A stretch of DNA of 64,000 nt from Symbiodinium natans (lineage: Eukaryota; Sar; Dinophyceae; Suessiales; Symbiodiniaceae). Shown here piece by piece: positions 10,421 to 21,931 of this stretch (its first letter is position 1; each line of letters opens with the position of its first letter). The notes under the pieces are model-generated. The model worked only from the letters and a program-made list of their open reading frames with translations. It did not search any database and was not told the DNA's origin. Both the position numbers and the translations under genes were made by a program. The stretch lies in contig CAJNDS010002384.1 of NCBI GenBank assembly GCA_905221605.1, positions 124,001-188,000 on the forward strand. Reading direction: 5' to 3'.

Positions 10421-12890
10421 GACAGAACCATGACGAGAGGATAATTACTGAGCCAATTTCGATTTAAGGCTACTCTGGCAACAGTGCATCACATCTTATG
10501 TCGAAGCATGTCGAAGCGAGACAGCAACTATATCTTGGAGAATACACATGAACCTTCGCCTTTCAACCCGAGGAGACCAAACTTTGTCTTCTCCTCGGGT
10601 CGGTCCGTGCTGCTGCGCAGATCCTTGCTCTCCTGGTCATGCACGCCCTACTTGGGCCCTATTGGCGGCCCTGAATCTCCATGACTACGGTGTCCCAAAA
10701 AACACGAGGAAGGCGAGCCTCGACTGGGAGAACCACTGGCCACCAAGAACTGATACCTGGATCCAAGCCATCCGAGACTCGCCAAATGCCCGCGAAACAT
10801 CCTTCGATGCCAAGTTGACCCCGGACAGACCCCCTCGCTCAAAAAGCATATAACTCCCCAGCGAGGCCGCGTAGTGGAGACTTTGCTTCAGCGGCTATGC
10901 CGCATCAACCGCCACACATGCTACTGGCTGCACCTCGGTTCGACCTTACCACCGGCTTTACCTTGAATGTGTCCAACATATACACTCATTACACTTGGAT
11001 GAACTTGACGGTACTCGGAAAAGCCCTGGAGCCGATGCGGGTGTTGAGTCCATGATGAGTCTGTACCGAAGGCAAGTTCGGGTGCAAAATGCTGCCAACG
11101 CACTTGACGCGGCAGCTCGGCTCCCTCTCGACGCAAATCTGCGTTCTGGGGACATGTCCTGGCACTCTCTCCGAGTCTCCCGGATGCGGGATGAAGCAAC
11201 GTTGACATGCAATGCAGGCCTCCTTCTCGTCAGCATCACCCACCTGCTACTGCTGTCGAGTGCTCGCGACAGCTTGAAGAACCCCAGTGCCCGCGAAAAA
11301 TGCTTCTCACGAAAATCTGCAGAATAGGACCACGATCAGCCCCCTCTCACTTGCCAGGGGATTTCTACCGGTCTGTACAGCTGCTAGCCCTGCAAGACGA
11401 TCTGCTGTGTTTGTGGTGTTCAATGGGCTTGAAGCAACATCTTCAACAGAATTGAAGGAGAAGTTTGAAACGGCGTGGCCCTGAAACTTAATAATGCTTG
11501 GACTACAACCTATGGAAGATGGCAGCAAATCACCAGGCAAATCTGTCACACACGTCTTTAGCACAACGCTTGTCAAACGACTCTGCGATGTTGCGCCTGC
11601 AGTCCCATTGCGCAATTGAGGGTGACGCGGCTTCCTGGAGCAGGAAGACTCACCTGTGCAAGGCAGCCACTCAGCTTGACGCCTTAATTAAGGACCATAC
11701 CGGTCACGAGAACGAGACATGCATCTGATCCTGTCTTGCTGCAAAGGACCATGTTGACAATTTGCAACGAGCGCGGCCCAGACGTGCGAACTCAAGCTGC
11801 TTGTGAACCCGACACCCGCGCATGCATATTCATTGAGGTAGTACAGGCTTGTGAGGCTGAGGATGCAAAATTTGAAGATTGCAGCGTGTCTGATGGGCTC
11901 AGCGGCTTGCCTGCTGACTCCACAGAACCGCACATTGCCGATGAGTCCGTATGATCCGTTCGTATACCTGACCAACGTACAGCTGTTGGAGAGCCCCACA
12001 GCAACAGGCTTACTAGATGTCACGAACCTTGTTCTTGGCCACTCTCCACAGCCGCCTTCCAGGGGAGTTTGAAGTAATGACCCGGTGAAAAAATTTGGCA
12101 AACGCCCTCGCCTTCCAGCTGCGCCCTGCCCAAACCTGGTGCAAACAAAGGTTCTCTGATGTTTCTGTGCTAACATCAGGCTTGGTCTGCTTGGCCTTCG
12201 CCGCTGCTCCACCAAACTCCAGGCGACATCCTGGCCGTGGACCATGAGCTTAATCTCAGAGGGCGCATGTTCAACTCACGCACAGATGCCAACACGTACA
12301 TGTCCATACAGTGCATATACACACATATACGTACGCAATTGCATGTGTGTATGTGTGTATGAGTAGTGCATGTCAAGTAGGCACTGCAGAAGGAAGGCTC
12401 TGTGAGTCGTTGCCTTGATTTCGCGCGAAGTAGCTGCGAGAAGCACCCAATCTTGAGGGACACGCTGCCTTCCAGAGTGTGAGGTTCTGAGTTCCACTGA
12501 CCGGCTTGTAGAACCTTATACTTCCAGTCCCCTGGAGGTTCTGCCTCGCAGTTACCCCACCAATCAGCTCGAAGTCCACCTTTGCTGTCAACAGGCTGTC
12601 TTTCAGTAGGTGCACGAAGTGCTAGCATAGTACCACAGACTCTACCGCACTCCGGTCAGCAATGTCCGATGTTTTCGGGAATGACTCCAAGACTTTTTAG
12701 AGTACATGGTAAGCCAAACGCCCGAAGCCTTCAGGATTCACAAGAAACGTGCGAGCGACTGGTACTACAGTTATTTGCGCCCTTGCTTGTGTGCCAGGCC
12801 GCCGTTACCAGTCCAGGGTAGTGGGAAATCACTGTTCCTCAGCACGAATCCAGCACGGGGGGTTACAGCGACTCGACCGCGAACCGCCTT

Positions 12891-12919
12891 CCCCCCCCCC
12901 CCCCCCCCCCCCCCCCCCC
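12891..12919. repeat. C29 homopolymer
   Basis: Uninterrupted run of 29 C on the plus strand, which is G on the sense strand of the gene array. Confidence 0.95.
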
Positions 12920-13091
12920 GACACTCGTGTACGAGATCGGCACCTGGAACTGGCCGGTGGCTCTTCCGACCCTCCTCCACGCAGAAGCTCAGCACCTCCA
13001 TGTTTCTGGAGGTCTAAGCAAGTGTTGCAAGAATCTGTGGAGGAATAACGAAGGGGACAGCATGTGTACATATGTGTATATATGCGTATGT

Positions 13092-13197
13092 GTGTATGTA
13101 TGTATGTATGTATGTATGTATGTATGTATGTATGTATGTATGTATGTACATATGTGTATCTATAATATAAAAATATATACATATATATATATATATC
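13092..13197. repeat. (GTAT)n array followed by TA-rich run
   Basis: About 14 GTAT units (13092-13148), then a short break and an AT-rich tract with (AT)n to about 13197. Confidence 0.95.
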
Positions 13198-14190
13198 CAC
13201 ACGCGCATCTGGCGTGATTCTGGCAGCCTTCAGGCCACGCTGAACAATGCAGGCGCGGTGTTTCCAGGACCTGCAAACAGTGTCACGCAGCTGGCCCGCT
13301 TTTCTGAAACGAATCCAGAGTGAATGAAGTGGAGAGATTGAATGTCCCACTCCGAGAACACTGGCCACTGTCCGTTTCCCTGTAATTCAGAAATCAGAAG
13401 CGCCCCGTTGACTCAGATCCACACATGGCAGACAGACTAGAGGACTCCACTCGCCCTGAGTCCAGGTCCACCTGACAGCAACCAGATGACCATCCGCACA
13501 CTAAGTCACCAGCACACATCTGGAAACCCTAGCTGCTCAAGGCTGCTAAGGAAACTCTGCTGAATTGTGATGTGCCGACCTTGTGCCAGTCACTGTCAGC
13601 GGCAGTAGATCGCACACGAACTTGCCAAGTGTAGTCCAGTAGCCTGGTGCCCGTGTGATTGGGAGGTCTAAACCTAAACTTTGCCACGCAACCGTCGTAC
13701 GCGGCTTGCCGTCTGCTGGCCTTGTGTTCTCCAATTGCCACGTGACTGAGATCTTGTCCAGACCGGTGCACCTGCGCTGGTCACGCGCAAACCGAAAGTG
13801 GCTGCTCGTGCTCTATCGTCCCGCCTGGCCACTGGGGCATTCGGCAGAAGGTGGGATAGCGGCCTTGCAATGGTCTCGTTGAAATTGAATCCTTGCAGAG
13901 AAGCGCTTGTGCTTACGAAGGGGTTTCCGTAGCTTTTGACGGCCTTAGCTTCACGAAACTGCTGTCCCAAGGCCAGCTCCGCAGGAACTGGAGCACGAAA
14001 GGGGGACTTCGTCTGGATACCAAGCCGGCAGCCTCGATCGCATACGAACACGCCCTCTACTCCCTCCGTCAGAATATTACAATCCCATCCCAGTCGTCTG
14101 ATTCTGCATCTCCAATCCGCGAATATTGATCCGCACTTTGACTTGAGATCTATACACTGTTCATCACTGCTCCCGAAGATTTCTCAATAC

Positions 14191-14193
<3 letters not shown>

Positions 14194-14222
<29 letters not shown>
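14194..14222. repeat. (AC)n microsatellite
   Basis: About 14 AC units, followed by an A-rich stretch. Confidence 0.95.
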
Positions 14223-14232
<10 letters not shown>

Positions 14233-14857
14233 CAAACACACAAAACCTGCAAAGATCCGCATAATCTCGGGCTGTTCGGAGTTCTAGTTGCTACCCACTA
14301 CCTAATCCTCCTCCTAGGGTCCTGCGCGCTGTGCCACTCCCCTTAGTTTGGAAATGATGTGGGGCACACTAGCCAGTCCCCAGCCTGCTAAAGCGAAAAG
14401 AGACATCAGACCGAGGCAGGTCGCGTAGTGTTGAAACTGCGTTATGAACAACAGAGTCCTACGTCATAGGCAAACAGCAATCATGTTAACATTATCTGCG
14501 AGCACGAACATGGACCGAGAAGGCCTAGAGATCCTATGGGCATGTCTTCGACATTATAGATGGAAGCGGTACGGTCTCCTCTGAAGACAACACATACCAA
14601 AACCTTTCACTGCGAGAAAATGGCTAATTTCTTCCTGAAGGGGAGATGGAGGGTCGGGCGTGGCACGGCTTGCAGACTAAATTGGGCAAGCGTGGCCTCC
14701 TAAAGATAAGTACTCGCAATGGAAGAAATTCCATTCAAAAGCATAAGTCAAGTTGACTCGATTGCCTGACAGGGATGGGGTCACGGAGGCCATCGTATTC
14801 ATCCTCGCAGCTGTAGAATGAAACGCATGATTCTGCACTGGGTGCATTGGTCGAGCA

Positions 14858-14873
14858 CCCCCCCCCCCCCCCC
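14858..14873. repeat. C16 homopolymer
   Basis: Uninterrupted run of 16 C on the plus strand. It gives a Gly run in the overlapping minus-strand frame, which is therefore suspect as a gene. Confidence 0.95.
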
Positions 14874-15040
14874 ATATCTAACGGTGACGCAATGGCCCAA
14901 CTTGCTCCTGCGATGACTCCGAGCTTTCTGACCTCTCTGCATCGGAACCTGGCCACCAAGATTTCGAATTCTGGAGACTTGCCTTTTTTTTGTGTCTCGG
15001 ATAGGGTATGTTGTTCACCGCCAGTCATTGACTCGCTGTC

Positions 15041-15106
15041 TTTCTTCTTCTTCTTCTTCTCCTTCTTCTTCTTCTGGGCCTGAGGCCTGAGGCCTGAGGC
15101 CTGAGG
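15041..15106. repeat. (TTC)n array and GGCCTGA heptamer repeat
   Basis: TTC triplets at 15041-15075 with one interruption are directly followed by four tandem GGCCTGA units at 15077-15104. The triplets read as a Lys run in the minus-strand frame. Confidence 0.93.
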
Positions 15107-15754
15107 GAGGGCGGGTACCATTGTTGCACGTGCCGTATCTGGACTACTCTGAAGGCCGCAGTCGCAGCCCATGCAGGCCCTCATGCCCCCAACCCATGAC
15201 AGGTTGACCCACGGAACTGTCGTCGCAGGGCATGAATCTGATGGTGCGCTCCCCATCCTGGTTAACACAGGATGGCAGGAACATCCAGAAGACAAGCTGC
15301 AGTTGAGAGCAGTGGGAAACAAACGCGCTTGCATGTGGCAGTCCTGGTGTTTGTGGACTGGGGTGGTATCTTCCTGCAACGAAGAAGCGAGCAGGCGAGC
15401 AAGATCTACTACGATCCAACGATGGAAACTCAATCTGTATCTTGATGCCGTAGGCTCGCCATGGTAAACTGACTTGGCTGACACCCGGGCATTTTACCAG
15501 CGCGAGGTAAGCCACCGTGCCACGGCGTCGAACGAACTGCACTTGATGAGGAGCGTCACAGGTAGCGAGTGTTGCGGCATGGCAGTCTGCCGGGCTTCGC
15601 TTCCTCATAAGTTGGCTGTCCCGCGGGCGAATCGATGTCCGTGTGAGATGCTGTGAGGTCGCGCATGTCGATGCACGTTGTTGGCATCCAAGCCTCTCAT
15701 GTTGAGATTGGACGGCCTGCAGACATGCTACATCCTGGAGTCCTGCCCAGCTTG

Positions 15755-17027
15755 TCAAATCTCGCAGCAGGCAATAGGAGCCAGGAGCACGAAAAGCCCG
15801 TAGTGGTCACTTGGATAGCTTCCATCCGACAGCTCCTCCACCCCAAGACGGGTGATGTAGGAATTCTGCACATGGACACCCGTGGCCAAAACACGGTCCA
15901 AACGAGCTTTGAGGGCACAGTATCTGCCTTGATTGGCATGGTATGTAGTCCCAGACCGGCCTGGCTGCAGCTCAGGCCATAGATCCACCCATCCAGGTTC
16001 CAAGCACATTTCTGCTTGCTGCCTTGTCCAATTCATGTCCCCAAGCCACACCGCCATTTGGCAGCCCCGGTCCTTCATCAACTGTGTAAGGCTGCCAAGT
16101 CCTCGAGGCTGAGAGCGATTGAGAGTGCACGGGGGGCAAGCAGGAAGCGTCAAGAAGCACGAAACTAGTCCTTCAGTGACATTCAGGGGGCTCAGGAATC
16201 TTTGATTACAGAACTGCGCAGAACCTGCCGCAGCAGCTGACCCCTTGATTCAGAGCCACGTCCTTGCGCCAGCTGCAAGCTTCGCACTTCTTCGTTGCTT
16301 CTGCTAGGCAACGGAGATTCCAAGTGAGAGGTTGCAACCAAGAGCCTATTCTGTTCGTGAACAACCTCGACGTACTGCAAGGAGCGTGCCATGGCTGTCC
16401 TCTCGAAACGCTCCTGGAATGAATAAGATGTTGTCTATGCGGGGGGGTGCGGGGGGGGGGGGGAGAGGGGGCGCGGGGCCTAACACGGAAGAGGCCTAAC
16501 TCAAAACCACTGCCAGTTTCTCGCCAAGGCACACACCTGTGACTCGTAACATGCAGATGCTTCTTGATGAGGAGCACTGTGTAATAGTTCGCCTCGAAAA
16601 CAAACATGTCCTCTGGATGTGTAGGCATCTGAGTAAAGACCTGCCACAGATCAGCTTCGAGGTATGACATCAGCAGCGGCAGCAGTGCATCAGTGACCTC
16701 TTGGAGAGCAACAATGTCTGCATTTGCAAGCGTCAGGATCCCAGCGATGGCTTGCATGCGAACTTGCTGCCGATGCTTTCCAAAATGAATGTTGTAGGTT
16801 ACCAAACGCAGTGTTCCAGGCCGCTCCGGTGGCAGCTCGCCATCCTGCTCGATGTTGTCAATTTGGTCCTCGGGAGTCTCAACTGAGGAGAAATGTGGCC
16901 GGTGCGCCTTGCAGCCCAAAGGGCCTGTGCCGCCACAAACATGGTTTATAGGCCTGTTGCTGAAGCCACAGGCGCAGAGCCAGGGCTTTGATTCTGATGA
17001 ATCTTGCTGCTCCATTCTTTGGGACAT
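15755..17027 (-). CDS. TDP2-like 5'-tyrosyl-DNA phosphodiesterase (EEP family)
   Basis: Multi-exon gene of the endonuclease/exonuclease/phosphatase superfamily. TDP2 enzymes remove trapped topoisomerase II from DNA 5' ends. Exon 1 (17027 to about 16537) starts at an ATG. It encodes a four-Cys cluster, W-x-C-x-C-x10-C-x7-C, near residues 16-39, like a variant of the RanBP2-type zinc finger. The catalytic start follows: LRLVTYNIHFGKHRQQ, then ADIVALQEVTDALL. Exon 2 (about 16413-16270) gives LLVATSHLESPLPSRSNEE. Exon 3 (about 16110-15755) gives MAVWLGDMNWTRQQ, LKARLDRVL and YPSDHYGLFVLL. So the expected Asn, Glu, the HLES and GDxN motifs and the final SDH are all present. The first intron (about 16536-16414) reads GT-AG and contains a G-rich tract. 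The exon 1/exon 2 phase does not close cleanly with that pair, so a small exon or another splice site is missing from my model. Plant TDP2 proteins also carry RanBP2-type fingers. Confidence 0.85.
16441..16483. repeat. G-rich tract inside the TDP2-like gene intron
   Basis: Runs of 7 and 13 G are followed by further G runs on the plus strand. Because the gene is on the minus strand, the transcript is C-rich here, close to the 3' splice site. Confidence 0.9.
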
Positions 17028-17153
17028 TCAGTCCGCATGGCTCTAGGCCGCTCATGACTCATGGCTGCTCTCTGTTCAAGCGTTCCATCGACCACTTGGA
17101 CCAGAGCTGCAAGTCTGGAAAAGAAGGATGGCAATTGCTGGTTTCAATCCAGC

Positions 17154-17788
17154 CTAGTGCAGGATTGGGACAAAAAAGTTCCTGAAATCCAAACGAGCCT
17201 CAACATCCTCCGCTTCTTCGTGCTCCTCGGCTTCTAATGCCTCGCAGACAACACGAGCTGCGATAAGTGGCGCAGCTTTGCGGCGCTCTGCTTGGCGCGC
17301 CTTCTGTCGGAGCACCAGCAATCTTCTGGCCTGGCGCTGTGCACCGCACCACAACATGCCACAAAACACCATCTTCAAAAGGCTGCCGGCTCCGTGAGTG
17401 TCGCTAAGAGGCATCGAACATCGAAAGCGGATGTGCCTGGATCTGGAGCTTCCTGCGCCGCTCTTCTCGGCGCCGGTTCGCCGCGGCCAACGCCTCCAGC
17501 CGTCGCCTCCCAGCTGCCACGCTTGGACTGCAGACTTCGAGGAGTTTCAAGTCAGGTCTGCCGTCCAACTGCCACCGCATAGTGAAGAGTTCAGGAAAAG
17601 CATGCCCAACCCCTGCGCCTTCTCTCTAGATCCCGGGCCGTCTTCCTGCGGGCTTCCTCGGCCACCTTCTTCCGCGCCTGTCCCAGCTTCAAAACTGACA
17701 ATTCCGAGTATACGAGTGTTTTTTGCAGCGTGCAGCTGCGACCTCCCAGGAGGGCACCAAAGGCAGCCGTGGGCCCGACGTGCCTCAC
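17154..17788 (-). CDS. Unidentified basic helical (coiled-coil-like) protein
   Basis: Three consecutive minus-strand pieces share a strongly helical, Arg/Glu/Ala-rich composition. They are about 17700-17600 (KLGQARKKVAEEARRKTARD), about 17570-17440 (GRRRLEALAAANRRREERRR), and about 17385-17154 (RQARRLLVLRQKARQAERRK, then an acidic run EALEAEEHEEAEDVEARLD, ending in FFVPILH and stop). Possible splice signals lie between them. The stop at 17154 is only about 126 bases upstream of the ATG of the TDP2-like gene at 17027, which is tight spacing within the array. The start is not known and may lie upstream: an open frame at 17990-18286 (MCPRHERILDAKSF...) is a candidate first exon. I recognise no family. 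Repeated Arg/Gln helices may be IQ-like, but no clear IQ motif is visible. Confidence 0.42.
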
Positions 17789-20700
17789 GGGACCCTCACT
17801 TTTCCCCTCCGCTTGTTAGTTGAAGGCATCGGCTTGCAATTCGAAAGGCTTAGAAGTTACACCCGTCAGGTTTGAAGGGTTGCAATTGTTTTTTGCCACC
17901 TGCCAAGCAGACTCCTACATTGAGATTGATGGTTGAAGAGCATGAGCCCCACTCAAGAGCAGGAAGCCTACACAGTCGATGTCAAGAAGTCAACACAAGA
18001 GAACCTTTCGAAGTGAGGGAGCAAACGGTGATGTCATGAGCGACTTGAAGGTGTCTGTTGACAGACGGATCAGTTCGTCAGCACCTGTTGCTGAACCAGA
18101 AAGGGACCGCAAAGTATGGAACTGTGTGTCAATATTTGCTGTCGCATGGACAAGAAGCCCAGGTGGGCAAGATCTAATCAATTCAGGCAAAGTGGCAACA
18201 AGTAGTAGCCACCAACATGACATGACCCTCAAACTGGCCGTCCGAAAAGATTTGGCATCAAGAATGCGCTCATGCCGTGGGCACAAACAACTAACGACTA
18301 AACACCACAGTCGTCATAGCGTCCAGGCTGGAACGAGAGAGGCCCTGACCTTCGAGATTCGTGACGTCCGCGAAGCAGCCCTGACCAAGGAGCTTGCCAG
18401 CTTCTAGGATTCTAAGGGGGAGCCCAGGTCACTGTACAGGTGTGAGACGGTCTCACTATGGGGGCAAGCACCTGTGCTTGCAGGCGAGAACAGCTTGGAG
18501 CTTCAACTGACTCACTGAGTTGTCCTTGTTCCTCTTTTGGAACTTTTTGAACTGTGAACGCGAAGCAAATGTATGTCATGAGTGTAAAAGCGGCGGTGCC
18601 TCAGCGGCAGATGCAAGAGCATCGTCTGGAAGGCCCGACCTGAAGGGAAAGGTATTAAAGCAGATACTCTCTTTCATTGTTTATCTCGTGGGGCTACAGG
18701 GTCCCCCCCCGGTCATGTTCTCTCTCGTACTCTGCAGTGTCATGCAGACGGCATGTCTGGAAGCACTGCTCAGGACTTGCGTCCACAATTCAGAGCTCGA
18801 GTGAAAGTGCCCCACGGGCAGCCGCAAGTTGACTACACCCGCGCAAAAGCGCGTATGATGCAACTCTACCTCCAACTTGACTGATACTATGCGGTGAGTG
18901 TGGTCTGCTGCGTCGCAAGCATGCGGTGGTCAAGCAGCTGAGGCTTGCTCTGCCTTCTGTTCCTGACATGAATTTGCTGCAAGGGGTCGCAACGGCTACA
19001 AGTGTCAACGTGCGCCCCCACCTAACACATGGTGACGTGGTGTTTTCAAATTGACTCTAGTTGACCTGTGCTTCTCTGGCAAAGCAAAGCTGATGCCTCT
19101 GTCCAGGATACGGACCTTGGCACCAAGAAGCCCATGAACAACATAAAAGACTCGCAAGTCACCGCCTCGTTGGGCAGTGCGAAGCATTATTTGCAACCAA
19201 GGTTTCGGCACAAAAAACCTTTGGTCCTTGACAATGCCATGTGTGGGCTTGAATTAAGCTTCATCGACAGACGCTGCCTGGCATTTAAGAAGACAGCTAA
19301 GCTAAGTTGCGACAAGCCTGCGATGCTGACGAGATGGAGATGCTACTGTGGCATATCGCAGAAGAAGGCAGGTTGCCAAGGCCATCTCTCGATACGTTGG
19401 ATGCCCTTTCCCACAGCAGGCCCCGAGTCTCCAGCCATCACTGTGCCGTCTGACGCTATCCTCAGCCAGTGGGGCCATGTGGCAGATTGGGGAGTCTGGT
19501 TCTGGTGGGGAATCTGGTTCCAAGTTGTCCATGAACCGCTTTGTGAAGGAGCCAACGATGTGTCATCCAAGAACATGCAAAGTAGCTGACCTGGGCTTCC
19601 GACCATGGGCATGTTCAGACCCAGCCATTCGAGCTTCTTTCCCTGCTGGCGAACAACTTTCAGTCTCGGGGCATCGTGCACATCATATCATGGCGCTGAG
19701 GATACTTTCTCAACAACATTTAGGACGACTGCCACCCGAAAAGGAGTTGACGCACTTGAGGCATTGCTTCAGATTCGCCCTCATGCCACAGATCAAATGT
19801 GTATCTTTGCTCAGCCAGTGGGCCCGCGCAATGCTCTCGCCGGAGCCTCGGACATGCGAATGACTCTTGGAAGGTGCAGATCGTGGTACTGGCGACAGAT
19901 ACTGCAATACGAGTGTCGTCTAGTCTAGACTAAGGGAAACATAACACTTCTAAAAGGAATGATCCCTGACACACGCACGCACCCACTCCGAATTTCCTAG
20001 CCGAAGCCTTGGTGAACATTCAAAAGTCCTGACCCCTAAAGTACTGCCGCGTCCGTGTGCCTTTCAGTCGTCCTGCCTGGCGTTTTCTTGATATGCGTGA
20101 TTGTTTCTTGGTTCGCTCATTCAAGAGACATCAGCGTAGCTTCATCGGTAACTTCCGAGTATTTCGGCATCTTCGAACCTTTTGTGAATAAGACTGAAAA
20201 CTCAATGGTATGTTCTGTTGTAGAATCGCAGATGTGCGATGTCGTAGTGTTCACGTCCTGGGTTCCCTGCGCGGCACTGACGTCTTGGGTCTCGCCAGAA
20301 CGAGCTTGCTGCCGGGCAGCGGCCTTAACTCGCCAAGCACAGTGCTGCATGAACCGACTGCAGTCTGCTTTGCGGACCACTCACCCATGGTATCCCATGG
20401 TGCATCGGTGGCGAAGCATGGGAAAAAGTCTGCCACAGTTCGAGTTGAGTCGCTTGTTGCGGCTGCCTGAATTCGACAATGGCTTCTGAGGGCCTGCCAA
20501 GACATGCCCTCCCAGCACCAGTTGCAGATTGCGATTTGCACGAGACTTGATCCATCTGCGCCATAGGACAAAGCTACCCACCCAAATCCAATAAGGAAAC
20601 GGCCATGTTGCTTTTGGAACGCGGAACCCACTTCCTGGCCTCCCGGTCGCCATGGCGGCTGCTCTCGCGGCGGCCGCTTGGGCCTGCAAAGACACCAGTG

Positions 20701-21931
20701 GAAAAGTGATCAAAGCGATGCAAAGCTCAATGTAACCATGCTTGCCAAGCCTTGCAGAAAGGGAGTCAGAATTCTGGTACCAAGCATTTCTAGGCAAAGC
20801 TTGTAGCTACTTTGAGGTCCGTTCTGGCCTCACGTCAGGCGACTTTGCGGGAGATCGCCCCGGGATCCGCGTCTGCCGAGCCTTCATCACTAAACTTCAG
20901 CACGGTGAAACCGCTGTATAAGAAACCATTCTATACGAAACTAAGCCCCTAGATCCGGATGTCCGGTTACGAGTACCCTTGAGCTACGAAACTTAGGGTG
21001 CCTAAGAGCTTAGGGGCCTGGGAAGGGTGCCTTCCCAGGCTCCTGAACCCTAAACGCGCCCCTAGCAAGCGTGCCCTTCCCAGGGTTCTAAGCTCTTGAG
21101 CCCCAAAGCGCCCTTTCTAAGCGCGCCCTTCCCAGGCCCCCGAGCTTTTAAGCCCCTATTCGCACCCTTCCCAGACGCCCTTCCCAGGCCCCTAAGCTCT
21201 TCAGCTCCTAAGCGGCTAAGCGGCTTCGAAGCCCTGAGCTCTCAAGCCCCTAAGCGCCCTAGTTGGCCTTGTTAGGGTGGGTGGATCAGTTGGTTGGAGG
21301 GATGCAGCATGCAAGTTCTTTTCTTCCCACATTGGCTTGCCAAGAACAGAAGCGGGCGGGGGCACCAAATACGGAATTAGGGTTTCTGCCTGCGTGGATT
21401 TGGTCCAGTGACTGGCATAGTAAAGCAGTACAGCGTACTCTCTTAAGAAAAAAAAACAGAAACCAAGCATACCCTAGATCAACTCCGCCCCCCCTCGAGG
21501 TACCTGGGGCAACGGAAACTAAGAAACTTCAGGAACCCTACCGCCGGAAAACCGTTTCTCATGCAACGTTGTCACTGTGCAGAACATAAGTAACATAACC
21601 ATTGTGGTCTGCCTTGACAACATTGTTCACTGGTGCTTGATGGGTGCATTGACTTCAACCAAGGCAATCACAACTAAGGGAAAAACTACTCTTTTGCAAC
21701 CCCCGGCCATCGCAAGAGTCTTTCCGGCTTCGCTTAGCAGACGGGCTCTGTGCGTATTTTGTGGCATATGTACATGACTTGGGGTTGTTCCTGGCGCAGC
21801 ATATGTGCAGCCACACAAGTCGGGGAGTCTGTACAGTCGCAAAAGATTTGGTCCAAATGGTGAAACCACAGCCAAGACACGACGGCCCGGGCCAACAAGC
21901 GGGGCCGATAAACTCGGCTGCCCAGGACTCT
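17789..21931. other. Intergenic DNA
   Basis: No recognisable gene. Weak minus-strand candidates are 17990-18286 (hydrophobic run WWLLLVATLPEL) and about 20600-20797 (hydrophobic runs IELCIALITFPLVSL and YWIWVGSFVLW, as in a small membrane protein). Neither has a family match or splice support. A degenerate tandem repeat at 20990-21265 is listed separately. Confidence 0.45.
20990..21265. repeat. Degenerate GC-rich tandem repeat
   Basis: A loosely repeated unit built from blocks such as GCGCCCTTCCCAGGCCCC and AAGCTCTTAAGCCCCTAAG recurs five or more times with variable spacing. The blocks occur in both orientations at the left end (GGGAAGGGTGCC, then GCCTTCCCAGGC). One CCCTAAAC telomere-like heptamer lies within it. 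No coding potential. Confidence 0.8.

Larger units (their letters stand above)
10421..15754. other. Intergenic, repeat-rich DNA
   Basis: No recognisable gene. A minus-strand stretch at about 12373-12615 has a somewhat protein-like composition (LLTAKVDFELIGG) but leads nowhere. Another at about 15144-15480 (FLPSCVNQDGERTIRF) lies just 3' of the TDP2-like gene and could be its UTR or a further exon. The region carries a C29 tract, a (GTAT)n array with a TA run, an (AC)n array, a C16 tract, a (TTC)n array and four GGCCTGA units, listed separately. Confidence 0.45.

Noticed and set aside
12829-13368. 179-codon minus-strand open frame
   Set aside because: It runs through the GTAT array (Tyr/Ile/His/Thr repeat) and the C29 tract (Gly run), so its length is a repeat artefact.
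14735-15484. 249-codon minus-strand open frame
   Set aside because: It is held open by the TTC array (Lys run) and the C16 tract (Gly run). The rest is of scrambled composition, and another frame over the same bases looks at least as protein-like.
17131-17151. tRNA T-arm-like hairpin (GCTGGTTTCAATCCAGC)
   Set aside because: The loop lacks the conserved C56 and purine 57, and no acceptor, D or anticodon stem can be built around it.
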